Assembly: GCF_001296045.1 (NCBI RefSeq)
Contig: NZ_LJHS01000005.1
Span: forward strand, 604,736 to 668,735
Origin: Rhizobium sp. AAP43
GTDB taxonomy: Bacteria; Pseudomonadota; Alphaproteobacteria; Rhizobiales; Rhizobiaceae
DNA: 64,000 nucleotides
Reading direction: 5' to 3'
In this document: positions 9,520 to 18,359 of the stretch, piece after piece
Layout: each line of letters begins with the position of its first letter
How positions within the stretch are numbered: the stretch's first letter is position 1
Made by a program: the position numbers and the translations under genes
The notes under the pieces: model-generated
The model's input: only the letters and a program-made list of their open reading frames with translations
Database searches by the model: none
Told to the model about the DNA's origin: nothing

Positions 9520-10332
9520 TCAAACGAGGGCCAGGACGCGCGCCGGGCCGCCGGTGCCGCCCTTGTGTTTTGGCGCGCCGACAATGATGGTCGCGCCCTT
9601 GACCGGCAGTTCTTCGAGATTGTTCAGGCATTCGATGCCGTAACGGCCACCCGGAAGCCAGCTTGTGTGCACGGCGAAGTCCGCCGAATTGCCCGGGTCG
9701 AGCGACAGCGTGTCGACGCCGATCGCGGCCACGTCAAGCGTGGCGAGCAGATCGGTCGCCGACTTGCCGAAGCCGGGGAAGGCGAATTTGCCGGCGCTGT
9801 CATTGCGGAAGGAGGGATCCGTTACCTTCTTCGCCCAGCCGGAGCGCAAGGCGACGACCGCGCCCTTGGGGATCTCGCCATTGGCGCTGATCCAGGCCTC
9901 GACGTCTGCGGCTTCCAGGGTCGTGTTGGCCTCTTCCTTCGCCCGGTCGGTGATGTCGATAATGGCAAGGGGGGCCACGAGCTTTTCGGGCTCGATCTCG
10001 TCGACGCTCTGGCCGTCGGCGCTGAAGTGGAGCGGCGCGTCGATATGCGTGCCGGTATGTTCGAAGATCGTCAGCTTATGCAGCTGGTAGCCGTTCTTGG
10101 CGAATTCCACGGCCCATTCATATTCGATCCCGGGCGTCCCGTCGAAGGTTGGGAAGGCGCCGTCATAGGCATGGGTGAGGTCGATCACCTTGCTCGGGCT
10201 CTGCTCGGCGAGCACCGGCTTTGCGATGCCGCCGGCGGTGACTGCCGCGCCGGCAACCGCCATGCCCTTGAACAGCGAGCGACGCGACAGCATGGTCCGC
10301 TTTACATTTTCCATCACGCAATGATTGCACAT
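9520..10332 (-). CDS. Exported cyclase/kynurenine-formamidase-like hydrolase
   Basis: A 270-residue member of the cyclase family (PF04199), metal-dependent hydrolases that include bacterial kynurenine formamidase. The family motif HTGTHIDAPLHF is intact near residue 95, and SLDPGNSADFAVHTSWL lies near the C-terminus. The N-terminus has a twin-arginine leader (SRRSLFKGM followed by a hydrophobic stretch and a VLAEQ cleavage region), so it probably acts in the periplasm. I chose the start MCNHCVMENVK at 10332, with GAGAGGG upstream. The Tat signal means it is unlikely to be the housekeeping KynB. It precedes the AhpD-like gene. Confidence 0.8.
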   Translation of the reverse strand: MCNHCVMENVKRTMLSRRSLFKGMAVAGAAVTAGGIAKPVLAEQSPSKVIDLTHAYDGAFPTFDGTPGIEYEWAVEFAKNGYQLHKLTIFEHTGTHIDAPLHFSADGQSVDEIEPEKLVAPLAIIDITDRAKEEANTTLEAADVEAWISANGEIPKGAVVALRSGWAKKVTDPSFRNDSAGKFAFPGFGKSATDLLATLDVAAIGVDTLSLDPGNSADFAVHTSWLPGGRYGIECLNNLEELPVKGATIIVGAPKHKGGTGGPARVLALV

Positions 10333-10451
10333 CCGATATTGCCCTCTCCATGTGGTTTGCACTTCAAGAGAGTATCGGATGGCGACGCGCCGACAAGCGG
10401 AAAGGTGGTCGCCGGATTGCGGGCGACAGCCGTCCCGTTGCGGCGATCCGC

Positions 10452-11321
10452 TTAGCGCTTGATTTGAACCGTGAAGCCGAAGCGCATGGCATCGCCCGCC
10501 GCCAGCGCCACCGTGTACGGCCGCTCGACGAGTTCCGCTGTGCCGCCGGCATGCGCCGCCATGCCGTGCCAGGGCTCGACGCAGAGGAATGGGGCACCGG
10601 GCTTCTGCCAGAGCGCAATATTCGGCAGGTTTTCAAAGGTGAAATGCAGGGTCGGGCCGCCGTCCGTGCCGAAGCGCAGGCCGGTGCCGGCGCCTTCGGG
10701 GAAGATCAGGGCGTCCTTGTCGAACAGGGCATGGGTGAGCTCAAGCCTCCCCTTGCTGAAAGGCGAGTTCGGCAAGGTCTGGCCAATCAGGCCATCTTCC
10801 AGCTGCACGACGCCCGGCTCGGCGCCGTTATCCAGAATGATGTGATGCGCCCGGCCGTCGGCGCCCGGCAATGGCCAGAGAAAGGCCGGGTGAAAGCCGA
10901 TGCCGAAAGGGAGCGGCGTGTCGCCGGTGTTTTCCACCGTCGCCATGACTGTAAGGCTGTCGTTTTCCAGGCGGTGCTCGAGCGTCAGGCGGAAATCGAA
11001 GGGATAGACCTCGCGCGTTTCCGCGGAGGAGGAGAGTTCATGGCGGCAGCTGGTCGCGCTCTGTTCCACCAGTTCAAACTCCCGGCGCCTGGCAATTCCG
11101 TGCTGCGCCATCGGATATGTCGTGCCGCTCACGGCCAGACGGTCGCCGGGCGCCTTGCCGACGATCGGAAAGAGGATCGGCGAGCGACCCGTCCACCAGG
11201 CGGCATCGCCATTCCACAACCAGTCGCTGCCATCTGCCGTCTTCAGGGACTGCATTTCGGCACCCAGTGTCGAGACTTCTACGGCAAGCGTTTCGTTGGC
11301 GATGCGAATCGTCTGGGGCAT
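10452..11321 (-). CDS. Aldose 1-epimerase family protein
   Basis: A 289-residue galactose-mutarotase-like protein of the LacX/YeaD type. It shows the family landmarks SPILFPIVG, MAQHGIARRREFE with the active-site histidine, GIGFHPAFLWPL with the second histidine, and a C-terminal glutamate region (CVEPWHGMA). It should interconvert alpha and beta anomers of a sugar, which sugar being unclear. It is preceded by a spacer to the rhodanese gene and is probably monocistronic. Confidence 0.88.
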   Translation of the reverse strand: MPQTIRIANETLAVEVSTLGAEMQSLKTADGSDWLWNGDAAWWTGRSPILFPIVGKAPGDRLAVSGTTYPMAQHGIARRREFELVEQSATSCRHELSSSAETREVYPFDFRLTLEHRLENDSLTVMATVENTGDTPLPFGIGFHPAFLWPLPGADGRAHHIILDNGAEPGVVQLEDGLIGQTLPNSPFSKGRLELTHALFDKDALIFPEGAGTGLRFGTDGGPTLHFTFENLPNIALWQKPGAPFLCVEPWHGMAAHAGGTAELVERPYTVALAAGDAMRFGFTVQIKR

Positions 11322-11407
11322 GGAAGGTCCTTATTTGTTTGGTGCCATCCTAATGTGCTTGCGTGTGGATCGCGACGGAAAATGGCAGCAACCTTGCGCT
11401 TGCTCCC

Positions 11408-11803
11408 TTATCCTTTGAGCTTCAGCGCTTCCACCGGCAGTCCGGCCTCACGCCAGGCGGTGAAGCCGCCGTCCAGATGGCAGACGCGTTCCAGCCCCAT
11501 TTCCAGCGCCGTCTTCGTCGCCAGCGCCGAGCGCCAGCCGCTGGCGCAGAAGAAAACGAAGCGCTTGTCTTCGGCAAAGACCGGCTTGTGATAGGGGCTT
11601 TCAGGGTCGATCCAGAATTCGAGCATGCCGCGCGGGCAGGCGAAGGCGCCGGGGATCGTGCCTTCGCGCTCGCGTTCGCGCGGATCACGCAGGTCGACGA
11701 AGACCGTGTCAGCCTCTGCATGTAGCGGGGCTGCGTCTTGCGGCGCAATCGCCTGCACCAGCGCATTCGCCTCGGCCAGCAAGTCCTTGTAGCCCTTTTT
11801 CAT
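11408..11803 (-). CDS. Single-domain rhodanese
   Basis: A 131-residue rhodanese-fold protein. The catalytic cysteine loop CASGWRS and the upstream VDLRDPRER motif are present, followed by HLDGGFTAWREAGLP, the typical ending of sulfurtransferases such as GlpE and PspE. It would transfer sulfane sulfur to an acceptor not identifiable here. I chose the ATG at 11803 because GGAG lies 7 bases before it; the frame is open to 11836. Confidence 0.88.
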   Translation of the reverse strand: MKKGYKDLLAEANALVQAIAPQDAAPLHAEADTVFVDLRDPREREREGTIPGAFACPRGMLEFWIDPESPYHKPVFAEDKRFVFFCASGWRSALATKTALEMGLERVCHLDGGFTAWREAGLPVEALKLKG

Positions 11804-11939
11804 TTCGCTCTCCGCAGGTTCCGGTGTCTGCTGCACAAGGCTATCCTAGCAACACCTGGATCCCTGTCACGGGATGCCGTCGTTGAAGTGACGGTCTGCC
11901 GCATTGCTGCTTGGCATTCTGAAGCCTAATTCTCATGTC

Positions 11940-12353
11940 ATGACAGCCAAGCCCGCCCCCAATAACCCGATCATTGTTTTCGATGCGGAATGCATTCTCT
12001 GCTCGGCGAATGCGCAATTCGTGCTGCAGCACGATACGGCGAGGCGCTTCCGGCTCGCGGCGATGCAAGGGGCGGTTGGTGCCGATCTCTATCGTCGGTT
12101 CGGCATTGACCCCGCTGATCCGGACACGATGATCCTCGTCGACGGCGACAGTCTGCTTCGCGACAGCGATGCGGTCCTTTCTATCTATGCCGGCCTCGGC
12201 TGGCCCTGGAAGGTACTCTCGGTGCTTCGGCTCGTGCCGCGCGCCATCCGTGATCCGCTCTACCGGCTGGTGGCACGCAACCGCTACAGGATCTTCGGCA
12301 AGCGTGACCGTTGCTGGCTGCCATCACCAGAGTTTCGGGACCGGCTGCTTTGA
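11940..12353 (+). CDS. DCC1-like thiol-disulfide oxidoreductase (DUF393)
   Basis: A 137-residue protein with the N-terminal motif FDAECILCSANAQF, the D-x-x-C-x-x-C signature of the DUF393/DCC family. The central VDGDSLLRDSDAVLSI and C-terminal YRIFGKRDRCWLP also match. The two cysteines suggest a thioredoxin-like redox role, without a known partner. The start ATG at 11940 is chosen over the frame opening at 11904 because family members begin shortly before the CxxC region. It is divergent from the rhodanese gene. Confidence 0.82.
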   Translation: MTAKPAPNNPIIVFDAECILCSANAQFVLQHDTARRFRLAAMQGAVGADLYRRFGIDPADPDTMILVDGDSLLRDSDAVLSIYAGLGWPWKVLSVLRLVPRAIRDPLYRLVARNRYRIFGKRDRCWLPSPEFRDRLL

Positions 12354-12401
12354 GCCTGCAGCCAAGCCCACGGTCCAAATCCTACTCGTCACTGCAAGCA
12401 A

Positions 12402-12429
12402 GAAAGGCGGCCGCTGCCGGCCGCCTTTC
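12402..12429 (-). terminator. Terminator of the branched-chain amino acid binding-protein gene
   Basis: A perfect 12-base stem (12402-12413 with 12418-12429) closes on a 4-base loop. On the minus strand it is followed by a T-rich stretch (TTGCTT). It lies 24 bases beyond the stop codon at 12453. Confidence 0.75.
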
Positions 12430-12452
12430 CGTCAAACGTCGCGCTTCCAGCC

Positions 12453-13559
12453 TTACTCAGCCGAAACCGTCTTGCCGCCTTCCCATTTGTAAACGGCAAA
12501 GCTCTGCGAGGTCAGGTCGCCCGTCTCGCCATAGGTCAGCTTGCCGATGGCGGTCGGGATTTCCGAGCCGTCCTTGAGGGCTGCGGCCACGGCTTCGGCG
12601 TCGTCGGCGCTTCCGGCCTTGGTGATGCCGGCAGCCAGCACTTCAACCGCGGCATAGGCGTTGAGCGTGAAGGCTTCAGCCGGAACGGACTTTGCGGTCA
12701 GGGCAGCAACGGCAGCCTTGCTGTCGTCGTTCTTCAGCGCATCGGCGGCATTGGTGAAGATCGTGCCTTCGGCAGCGTCTCCGCCGATCGTGACGAATTC
12801 ATTGTTCGACAGGCCGTCACCGGCGATCAGCTGGGCGGAAAGACCGGCGTCCTTCATCTGACGGACCATCAGACCGGCTTCCGGATGGTAGCCACCGAAA
12901 TAGATGACTTCGACGCCTTCCGCCTTCAGGCGGGTGACGAGCGCGCCGTAATCCTTCTCGCCGGCCGTCAGTGCGTCGTTGAAGACTTCAGTCACGCCGC
13001 CCGCGTTGAGGGCAGCCTTGAAGGCATCGGCGAGACCCTTGCCGTACTGGCCCTTGTCGTTGAGGATCACGATCTTCTTGTCCTTGAACTTTTCAAGCAC
13101 GAGCTTGGCAGCCACGTCGGCCTGCTGGTCGTCGCGGCCGCAGGTGCGCAGCACTGTTGTGAGGCCGCGTGCGGTGAGGTCAGGGGCGGTGGCCGTCGGG
13201 GTGACCATCAGCGTGCCGTTTTCGGCAAGTACGCTGGAGGCAGGCACGGCAACGCCCGAGGTGACCGGGCCGACGACGAAGCGGATGCCTTCGCCGACCA
13301 GCTGGTTGGCGGCCGAGACGCCCTGCTTCGGTTCGCCGGCATCGTCGGCAACCTTGATGACAAGCTGTTCGCCGTTGACGCCGCCCTTCTTGTTGATTTC
13401 CTCGACGGCGGTTTCTGCGCCGTTCTTGATCTGCGCGCCGACGGCGGCCAGCGGACCTGTGAGCGGTGCCATCAGACCGATGGTGATGTCGGCATGGGCG
13501 ACCGGTGCAGCGGCGATCAGGGCCGCGAGTGCGGTCGCTGCGAGAAGGTGAAATTTCAT
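12453..13559 (-). CDS. Branched-chain amino acid ABC transporter substrate-binding protein
   Basis: A 368-residue periplasmic binding protein of the LivJ/LivK type. A clear signal peptide ([17 protein letters not shown]...AHA) precedes [13 protein letters not shown] and then the family stretch [16 protein letters not shown]. The start at 13559 has AAGGAG 8 bases upstream. No liv permease or ATPase genes are adjacent, so it is an orphan component serving a transporter encoded elsewhere, as is common in rhizobia. It would bind leucine, isoleucine, valine or a related amino acid; specificity is not readable. Confidence 0.92.
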   Translation of the reverse strand: MKFHLLAATALAALIAAAPVAHADITIGLMAPLTGPLAAVGAQIKNGAETAVEEINKKGGVNGEQLVIKVADDAGEPKQGVSAANQLVGEGIRFVVGPVTSGVAVPASSVLAENGTLMVTPTATAPDLTARGLTTVLRTCGRDDQQADVAAKLVLEKFKDKKIVILNDKGQYGKGLADAFKAALNAGGVTEVFNDALTAGEKDYGALVTRLKAEGVEVIYFGGYHPEAGLMVRQMKDAGLSAQLIAGDGLSNNEFVTIGGDAAEGTIFTNAADALKNDDSKAAVAALTAKSVPAEAFTLNAYAAVEVLAAGITKAGSADDAEAVAAALKDGSEIPTAIGKLTYGETGDLTSQSFAVYKWEGGKTVSAE

Positions 13560-13748
13560 GTCGTGCTCCTTGGGTGGCGCAACCGATCTTTGTCGATTTT
13601 TACGCCGGCTGGGTTCTTTTGTTTCGTTCCCCAGACCAGCTTTAGCCAAAATCGGAAGGAGACAAAAGACCGCGAGCAGCGGTCATCTGTCACGCCCAGG
13701 AGTTTACCACGATGATTGTTGTCGTTTGGGCCGATCAGCGGATGGCGA

Positions 13749-14039
13749 TCAGAGGATGGCGACGCGCTGACCGTATGGCGTGTCGCCATCGAAATCGCTG
13801 TGTCCGATTGTATCGGCTTGGGCGAGCATGCCGTTGCCGGCTGCCGCCGCTTCCTGCTGCTTGCGCAGTGCCAGCTCTGCCATTGCGATCTGCTGCAATT
13901 CCATCAGGTCATTGGCGATCTGGGCGCGGCGGGCGGCAAGCTGCAGTTCTTGCCGCTCGGGGGCGGCGACCGGAGCCTTGACGGTGCTGGCTTCGGAAGA
14001 CGGATCCTTGCGGAACATGCGTTTGAAAAGGTCGACCAC
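13749..14039 (-). CDS. Small hypothetical helical protein
   Basis: A 96-residue protein I do not recognise. It begins MVDLFKRMFRKDP, then a Glu/Ala/Gln-rich helical middle (QELQLAARRAQIANDLMELQQ), and ends with a short polar tail. There is no signal peptide or membrane segment. The start codon is GTG at 14039 with AGGAAA about 6 bases upstream, which together with the codon use supports a real gene. It is between the binding-protein gene and the aminotransferase terminator and is likely monocistronic. Confidence 0.6.
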   Translation of the reverse strand: MVDLFKRMFRKDPSSEASTVKAPVAAPERQELQLAARRAQIANDLMELQQIAMAELALRKQQEAAAAGNGMLAQADTIGHSDFDGDTPYGQRVAIL

Positions 14040-14271
14040 GGGTTTTCCTGCCGGGACGTGCTCCGGGCCGGTTGCCGGCGACCTGATGTCGATAGCGAGG
14101 CGGCTGGATGCTGCTGTACTCGTCGGCTGAACCTTAAGCTGTCATTCGCGTCGGGTTCGGCTGGGCGAATCTCTTGTCGCAGGATAAGGGGCGATTCGCT
14201 GTCAGACAAGATGGTCTGCGGTCCAGTCAGGAAAGATCCGTCGTGATCTGGTTTTCCAGGCGAGCGGCGCA

Positions 14272-14300
14272 AAAAAAGCGGCCACTCGGACCGCTTTTTT
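14272..14300. terminator. Bidirectional terminator downstream of the aminotransferase
   Basis: The stem AAAAAAGCGG (14272-14281) pairs with CCGCTTTTTT (14291-14300) across a short loop. T-runs appear on both strands. It is 23 bases past the stop of the aminotransferase gene at 14323. Confidence 0.85.
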
Positions 14301-14322
14301 CCCAACTTATCGGTGGCTGATC

Positions 14323-15651
14323 TCAGATGTTCTTTTCCAGCACCTTGCGGAGCTTGTCGAAGAGTTCGTCGATCTGCTCCTTGGTGATGATCAGCGGCGG
14401 CGACAGCGCGATGATATCACCGGTGGTGCGGATCAGCAGACCATCGGCATAGGCGTTGAGGAAGGCGTTGAAGGCGCGCTTGGTCGGCTCGCCGTCAATG
14501 GGCTTCAGTTCGATCGCGCCGATCAGGCCGAGATTTCTGATATCGATGACATTCGGGCAATCGCGGAGAGAATGCAGCTTTTCTTCCCAGTAGGGTGCGA
14601 TCTCGGCGGCACGGGTGAGCAGGCCCTCGTCACGGTAAGTGTCGAGCGTGCCGAGCGCTGCGGCCGATGCGATCGGATTGCCAGAATAGGTGTAGCCGTG
14701 GAAGAACTCGATCATATGCTCGGGGCCGGCCATGAAGGCGTCATGGATTTCGGCGGTGACAAAGACAGCGCCCATCGGAATGACGCCGTTGGTCAGGCCC
14801 TTGGCGGTGACCATGATGTCAGGCTTCACGTCGAAATACTGCGAAGCAAAGGGCGTTCCGAGACGACCGAAGCCGGTGATGACTTCGTCGAAGATCAGCA
14901 GGATGCCGTGCTTGGTGCAGAGTTCGCGCAGGCGCTGCAGATAGCCCTTTGGCGGGATCAGGACGCCCGTCGAGCCGGCGACGGGTTCGACGATGACGGC
15001 CGCGATCGTCGAGGCGTCATGCAGGGTGACGATCCGTTCGAGTTCGTCGGCCAGATCGCCGCCATGTTCGGGCATGCCCTTGGTGAAGGCGTTCTTGGCC
15101 GGCTGATGGGTGTGCGGCATGTGGTCGACGCCGGTGAGCAGAGTGCCGAACATCTTGCGGTTGGAGACAATGCCGCCCACTGAAATGCCGCCGAAGTTGA
15201 CGCCGTGATAACCGCGCTCGCGGCCGATCAGACGGGTGCGCGACCCTTGCCCTTTTACGCGCTGATAGGCGAGCGCGACCTTGAGGGCAGTCTCGACCGA
15301 TTCAGAGCCGGAATTGGTATAGAGCACATGCGCCATGTTGTCGGGCGCGATGTCGATCAGGCGGTTGGCGAGTTCAAAGGCTTTCGGGTGGCCGAGCTGG
15401 AAGGCAGGAGCGTAATCCAGTTCGCCGGCCTGCTCGCGGATCGCTTCGGTGATCAGCGGGCGGCAGTGGCCGGCATTGACGCACCAGAGGCCTGCCGTGC
15501 CGTCAAGCACCTGGCGGCCGTCATGGGTGGTGTAGTGCATGTCCTTGGCGCCAACGAAAAGGCGCGGTTCCTTCTTGTACTGGCGGTTCGCAGTGAACGG
15601 CATCCAGAAGGCGCGCAGATCGTTAGGCGTGGAATTGAGGCGGTTCGACAT
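14323..15651 (-). CDS. Class III omega-amino acid:pyruvate aminotransferase
   Basis: A 442-residue PLP enzyme of aminotransferase class III, closest in motif layout to beta-alanine/omega-amino-acid:pyruvate transaminases. Visible are the opening NDLRAFWMPFTANRQYK, GLWCVNAGHCRP, the cofactor-binding NSGSESVETALK, the aspartate in IFDEVITGFGR and the Schiff-base lysine in VTAKGLTNG. It would move an amino group from an omega-amino acid or amine to pyruvate, giving alanine. I chose the start at 15651 because GGAG lies 6 bases upstream; two other in-frame ATGs lie 4 and 12 codons earlier. Confidence 0.9.
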   Translation of the reverse strand: MSNRLNSTPNDLRAFWMPFTANRQYKKEPRLFVGAKDMHYTTHDGRQVLDGTAGLWCVNAGHCRPLITEAIREQAGELDYAPAFQLGHPKAFELANRLIDIAPDNMAHVLYTNSGSESVETALKVALAYQRVKGQGSRTRLIGRERGYHGVNFGGISVGGIVSNRKMFGTLLTGVDHMPHTHQPAKNAFTKGMPEHGGDLADELERIVTLHDASTIAAVIVEPVAGSTGVLIPPKGYLQRLRELCTKHGILLIFDEVITGFGRLGTPFASQYFDVKPDIMVTAKGLTNGVIPMGAVFVTAEIHDAFMAGPEHMIEFFHGYTYSGNPIASAAALGTLDTYRDEGLLTRAAEIAPYWEEKLHSLRDCPNVIDIRNLGLIGAIELKPIDGEPTKRAFNAFLNAYADGLLIRTTGDIIALSPPLIITKEQIDELFDKLRKVLEKNI

Positions 15652-15898
15652 CGTGTTCTCCATGGCCTTGTCATCACGGGCGGCCACTGCCCGGCCCCGG
15701 TTGATGCGCCGGCGGCTTTGTTTGCGTCGTCACGTTAGCAGTGATCGAAACACCGTCAAGGCGGCATCACGAAAGGTCATGGATCCCTGAATTTAAGTGA
15801 TGCGCCTCGCGGATTGCGCGATCGCCCCTTTGCCATCGAGAATGGCCGGGGAGGAGGCATCGTTTGCTATCTGCATCTTTGCAAATGGCTGCGGACAT
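15652..15898. other. Intergenic stretch without a visible gene
   Basis: About 250 bases between the aminotransferase start and the terminator of the NolR-like gene. It must hold the aminotransferase promoter. I see no convincing open frame, RNA gene or repeat in it. Confidence 0.5.
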
Positions 15899-15932
15899 GA
15901 AAAAGCCCCGGCCGGTCATTCGGGACGGGGCT
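15899..15932 (-). terminator. Terminator of the NolR-like gene
   Basis: The stem AGCCCCG (15904-15910) pairs with CGGGGCT (15926-15932); on the minus strand five T follow the stem. It is about 100 bases past the stop codon at 16030. Confidence 0.7.
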
Positions 15933-16029
15933 CGATCGGTTCCGGTTCGTGACCGGATATCTTCAACGCAGTAATCCCGTGGGATGGCCGGGCTCTATGC
16001 CGCGTTCCATCCGCTTGGGAGCGCTGTCA

Positions 16030-16347
16030 TCAAGCGGCGTTCTTAGCGGCCGCAGGGGCGCAATAGATGCTTTCCAGTGTCGACAGGATCTTAATGACCG
16101 ATTCCGACGTGGAGGAGTAATAGATGGTCTGGGCGTCGCGGCGGGTCTTGACCAGCTTCTGCGCGCGCAGCTTGGACAGGTGCTGAGACAGTGCCGATTG
16201 GCTGAGGCCGACCTGGTTAGCGAGCACGCCGACCGGAACCTCACCTTCAACGAGGCTGCAGAGGATCATCAAGCGTTTCGGGTTCGCCATGGCCGACAGC
16301 AGGCTTGCTGCTACGTTGGATTGCTCCGACAAATCTCTTGTTTTCAT
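16030..16347 (-). CDS. nolR: NolR-like ArsR-family transcriptional regulator
   Basis: A 105-residue winged-helix repressor. The recognition region VGLSQSALSQHLSKLRAQKLV and the following TRRDAQTIYYS closely match rhizobial NolR, which controls nodulation, conjugation and growth genes in Rhizobium and Ensifer. The metal-binding cysteine motif of ArsR/SmtB sensors is absent from the DNA-binding helix region, as in NolR. NolR is a dimer that binds AT-rich (A/T)TTAG-N9-A(T/A) sites, and one such match lies at 16445-16460 upstream of this gene. The symbol is given on sequence likeness; the regulated genes in this organism are unknown. Confidence 0.75.
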   Translation of the reverse strand: MKTRDLSEQSNVAASLLSAMANPKRLMILCSLVEGEVPVGVLANQVGLSQSALSQHLSKLRAQKLVKTRRDAQTIYYSSTSESVIKILSTLESIYCAPAAAKNAA

Positions 16348-16444
16348 CTGTTCAACTTTCCTATCTCGATTGCCTGATGGGGGAGGGGCAGTCGTTGAAA
16401 ATCCGTGCCTTAGCTATGACACGAAATGTAGCAGGGGCTCCAAA

Positions 16445-16460
16445 TTTGTATATGCCTAAA
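16445..16460 (-). promoter_or_regulatory. Possible NolR site upstream of the regulator
   Basis: On the minus strand, TTTAG-N9-AA matches the published loose NolR consensus. It lies about 100 bases upstream of the regulator's start codon, in an AT-rich gap. Only seven bases are constrained, so chance matches are frequent. Confidence 0.3.
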
Positions 16461-16461
16461 T

Positions 16462-17277
16462 TTAAGGTACTGCGTATACTGAATTAGGTAACTCTAAAAT
16501 CATATGTGTTTTTGTTCGGATTGGCTCCAAAAACTCATGTCGAATTAACAAGTCCTTGTAAGATATATCGATTCCGGAAGAATCAATACCAGTGAAAGTC
16601 CACTCTCCAGGTGGTGCGCCATAGGTAGTGGTGGCAATCTTTTCTGCAAGCCCCGGAAACAGCACCCCCAATTCTAGCAGTAGGTCTGCTTCGCACCCCC
16701 AGAAATCACAGTGGGTCGTCTCGATGCGAAAATCCGCTCCTGAGAGGTGGTAGGCGCGGCCGAAGCCGCCATTCAGACTGCCACGCTCCACCACGAGGCG
16801 GAAAAAGCGGAAGTCGGGAAAGTCGATATAGAGCTTCGATTTCGGATGGCGTGCGAGGAAGCGCTCACGCAGCCGCGCATGATCTGAGCTGCCGCGTTCA
16901 ACCACCTGCGCGCTGCATTGCAGGCTGAGCCTGGGATAGGCGAGCGGGTCCCCCTTGCCTGGCTCGCCGACGAGAAGGCTCGTGCGTGGATCGGTCGTCA
17001 GTGCCCTGGTATGGGCGGAGAGCTCAGAGACAAGAATGACGGCAGCGCCATCGCTATCGCTGCCGATCACGACCCGGCTGACGGCGGGGAAATGCGTGTC
17101 CGGATCGATCACGCCGATGGCCGCATAGCGTGCGCCACGCAGGAGCACGCGTGCCTGTCGGCGCGCATCCTCGTCCGTCTCGCGAATCACCTGGGGCCGG
17201 TCGGCGGGTTTTTCCGTCGGCTGGCCAGCGGGCTCGCCCGCTGGCTGCTGCCTGGGCTCTGTCTCGGGCGTCGTCAT
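16462..17277 (-). CDS. HugZ-like heme/FMN-binding protein with divergent C-terminus
   Basis: A 271-residue split-barrel protein of the pyridoxamine-phosphate-oxidase-like/HugZ group. After a Pro/Glu-rich N-terminus come ARVLLRGARYAAIG, FPAVSRVVIGSD, LLVGEPGKGDPLAYPR and FRFFRLVVERGSLNGGFGRA, all typical. HugZ-type proteins normally end with a DUF2470 domain bearing an MNxDH-like histidine motif; here that place reads LLLELGVLFPGLAEKI and has no histidine. The last 80 or so codons are also clearly more AT-rich than the rest of the gene. It may have lost heme-degrading ability. The start at 17277 has AGGA upstream. Confidence 0.7.
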   Translation of the reverse strand: MTTPETEPRQQPAGEPAGQPTEKPADRPQVIRETDEDARRQARVLLRGARYAAIGVIDPDTHFPAVSRVVIGSDSDGAAVILVSELSAHTRALTTDPRTSLLVGEPGKGDPLAYPRLSLQCSAQVVERGSSDHARLRERFLARHPKSKLYIDFPDFRFFRLVVERGSLNGGFGRAYHLSGADFRIETTHCDFWGCEADLLLELGVLFPGLAEKIATTTYGAPPGEWTFTGIDSSGIDISYKDLLIRHEFLEPIRTKTHMILELPNSVYAVP

Positions 17278-17315
17278 CGTTCATCCTGTTTCGGACGAGG
17301 CGACGCGCCCAAGGT

Positions 17316-18359
17316 TCAAGCCTTGCGGCGGTGCCGCGTCAGTCCGGTGATCACATCCTGTGCATTGATCGTGCCGATGACGGCGCCATTGTCAACGACC
17401 CCGATTGTGCCTGGTCGCTGCGACAGGGCGTCAAGCACCTCGACCAGCGCCGTTCCGGGCGCTGTGGTGCCGCTGACCATGGCGTCCTGTGACGAAGCGC
17501 CGGGGCGCATGACGTCGGCAGCGGTCAGCATGTTGATCGGGTTCATGTTCTGAACGAAGTCCGCGACATACTGATTCGTTGGGTTCTGGACAATCTCCTG
17601 TGGCGTTCCACACTGGATGATCCGCCCGCCTTCCATGATGGCGATCCGGTTGCCGATGCGGAAGGCTTCGTCCAGGTCGTGGCTGACGAAGAGAATGGTC
17701 TTCTTCAGGCGGGCCTGGAATTCGAGGAGCTCGTCCTGCAGACGGGTGCGGATCAACGGATCGAGTGCCGAGAAGGGCTCGTCCATCAGAAGGATCGGGG
17801 CGCCCGTGGCAAAGGCGCGAGCGAGACCAACACGCTGCTGCATGCCGCCCGAGAGTTCGTTGACCTTGCGGTGCGCCCATTGGCCGAGATTGACCAGTTC
17901 CAGCTGCTGGGCAACAGTCTTCTGGCGCTCGGCATCTGGCACGCCCGCCAGCTCGAGGCCAAAGCCGACATTTTCCGCGACGGTCCGCCAGGGCAGGAGG
18001 CCGAACTGCTGGAAGACCATGGAGACGGTGTGCATGCGCAGGTCGCGCAGATGTGCCGCCGGGGTCTTGTAGGGGTCGACATAGCCCTCCGCGGTCTTGA
18101 CGCCCACGGAGCCGCGGACCACTGGGGCGAGGCCATTGACGGCCCGCAGCAGGGTCGACTTGCCAGAGCCGGATAGGCCCATCAGCACGAGGATCTCGCC
18201 TTCCTTGACCGTGAGCGAGGCCTCGGCGACGCCAAGCACGAGGCCGGTTTCTCGGCCGATTTCGTCGCGGGTCTTGCCTTCGTCTATCATTTCGATGGCG
18301 CGGGCCGGATTGTCGCCGAAGACGATGTCGACATTTTTAAAGATGACTGCGTCGGTCAT
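17316..18359 (-). CDS. choV: Choline ABC transporter ATP-binding protein ChoV
   Basis: A 347-residue ABC ATPase of the glycine betaine/choline (OpuA/ProV) type. Walker A is MGLSGSGKST, signature LSGGMQQRV, Walker B ILLMDEPFSALD, and the C-terminal 80 residues form a CBS-like regulatory region (ADVMRPG...IGVVDNG). The start at 18359 overlaps the permease stop codon (ATGA), so the frame that continues upstream to 18845 is a shadow of choW. With choW and choX it forms the choline importer of rhizobia, which feeds glycine betaine synthesis and catabolism. Confidence 0.92.
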   Translation of the reverse strand: MTDAVIFKNVDIVFGDNPARAIEMIDEGKTRDEIGRETGLVLGVAEASLTVKEGEILVLMGLSGSGKSTLLRAVNGLAPVVRGSVGVKTAEGYVDPYKTPAAHLRDLRMHTVSMVFQQFGLLPWRTVAENVGFGLELAGVPDAERQKTVAQQLELVNLGQWAHRKVNELSGGMQQRVGLARAFATGAPILLMDEPFSALDPLIRTRLQDELLEFQARLKKTILFVSHDLDEAFRIGNRIAIMEGGRIIQCGTPQEIVQNPTNQYVADFVQNMNPINMLTAADVMRPGASSQDAMVSGTTAPGTALVEVLDALSQRPGTIGVVDNGAVIGTINAQDVITGLTRHRRKA

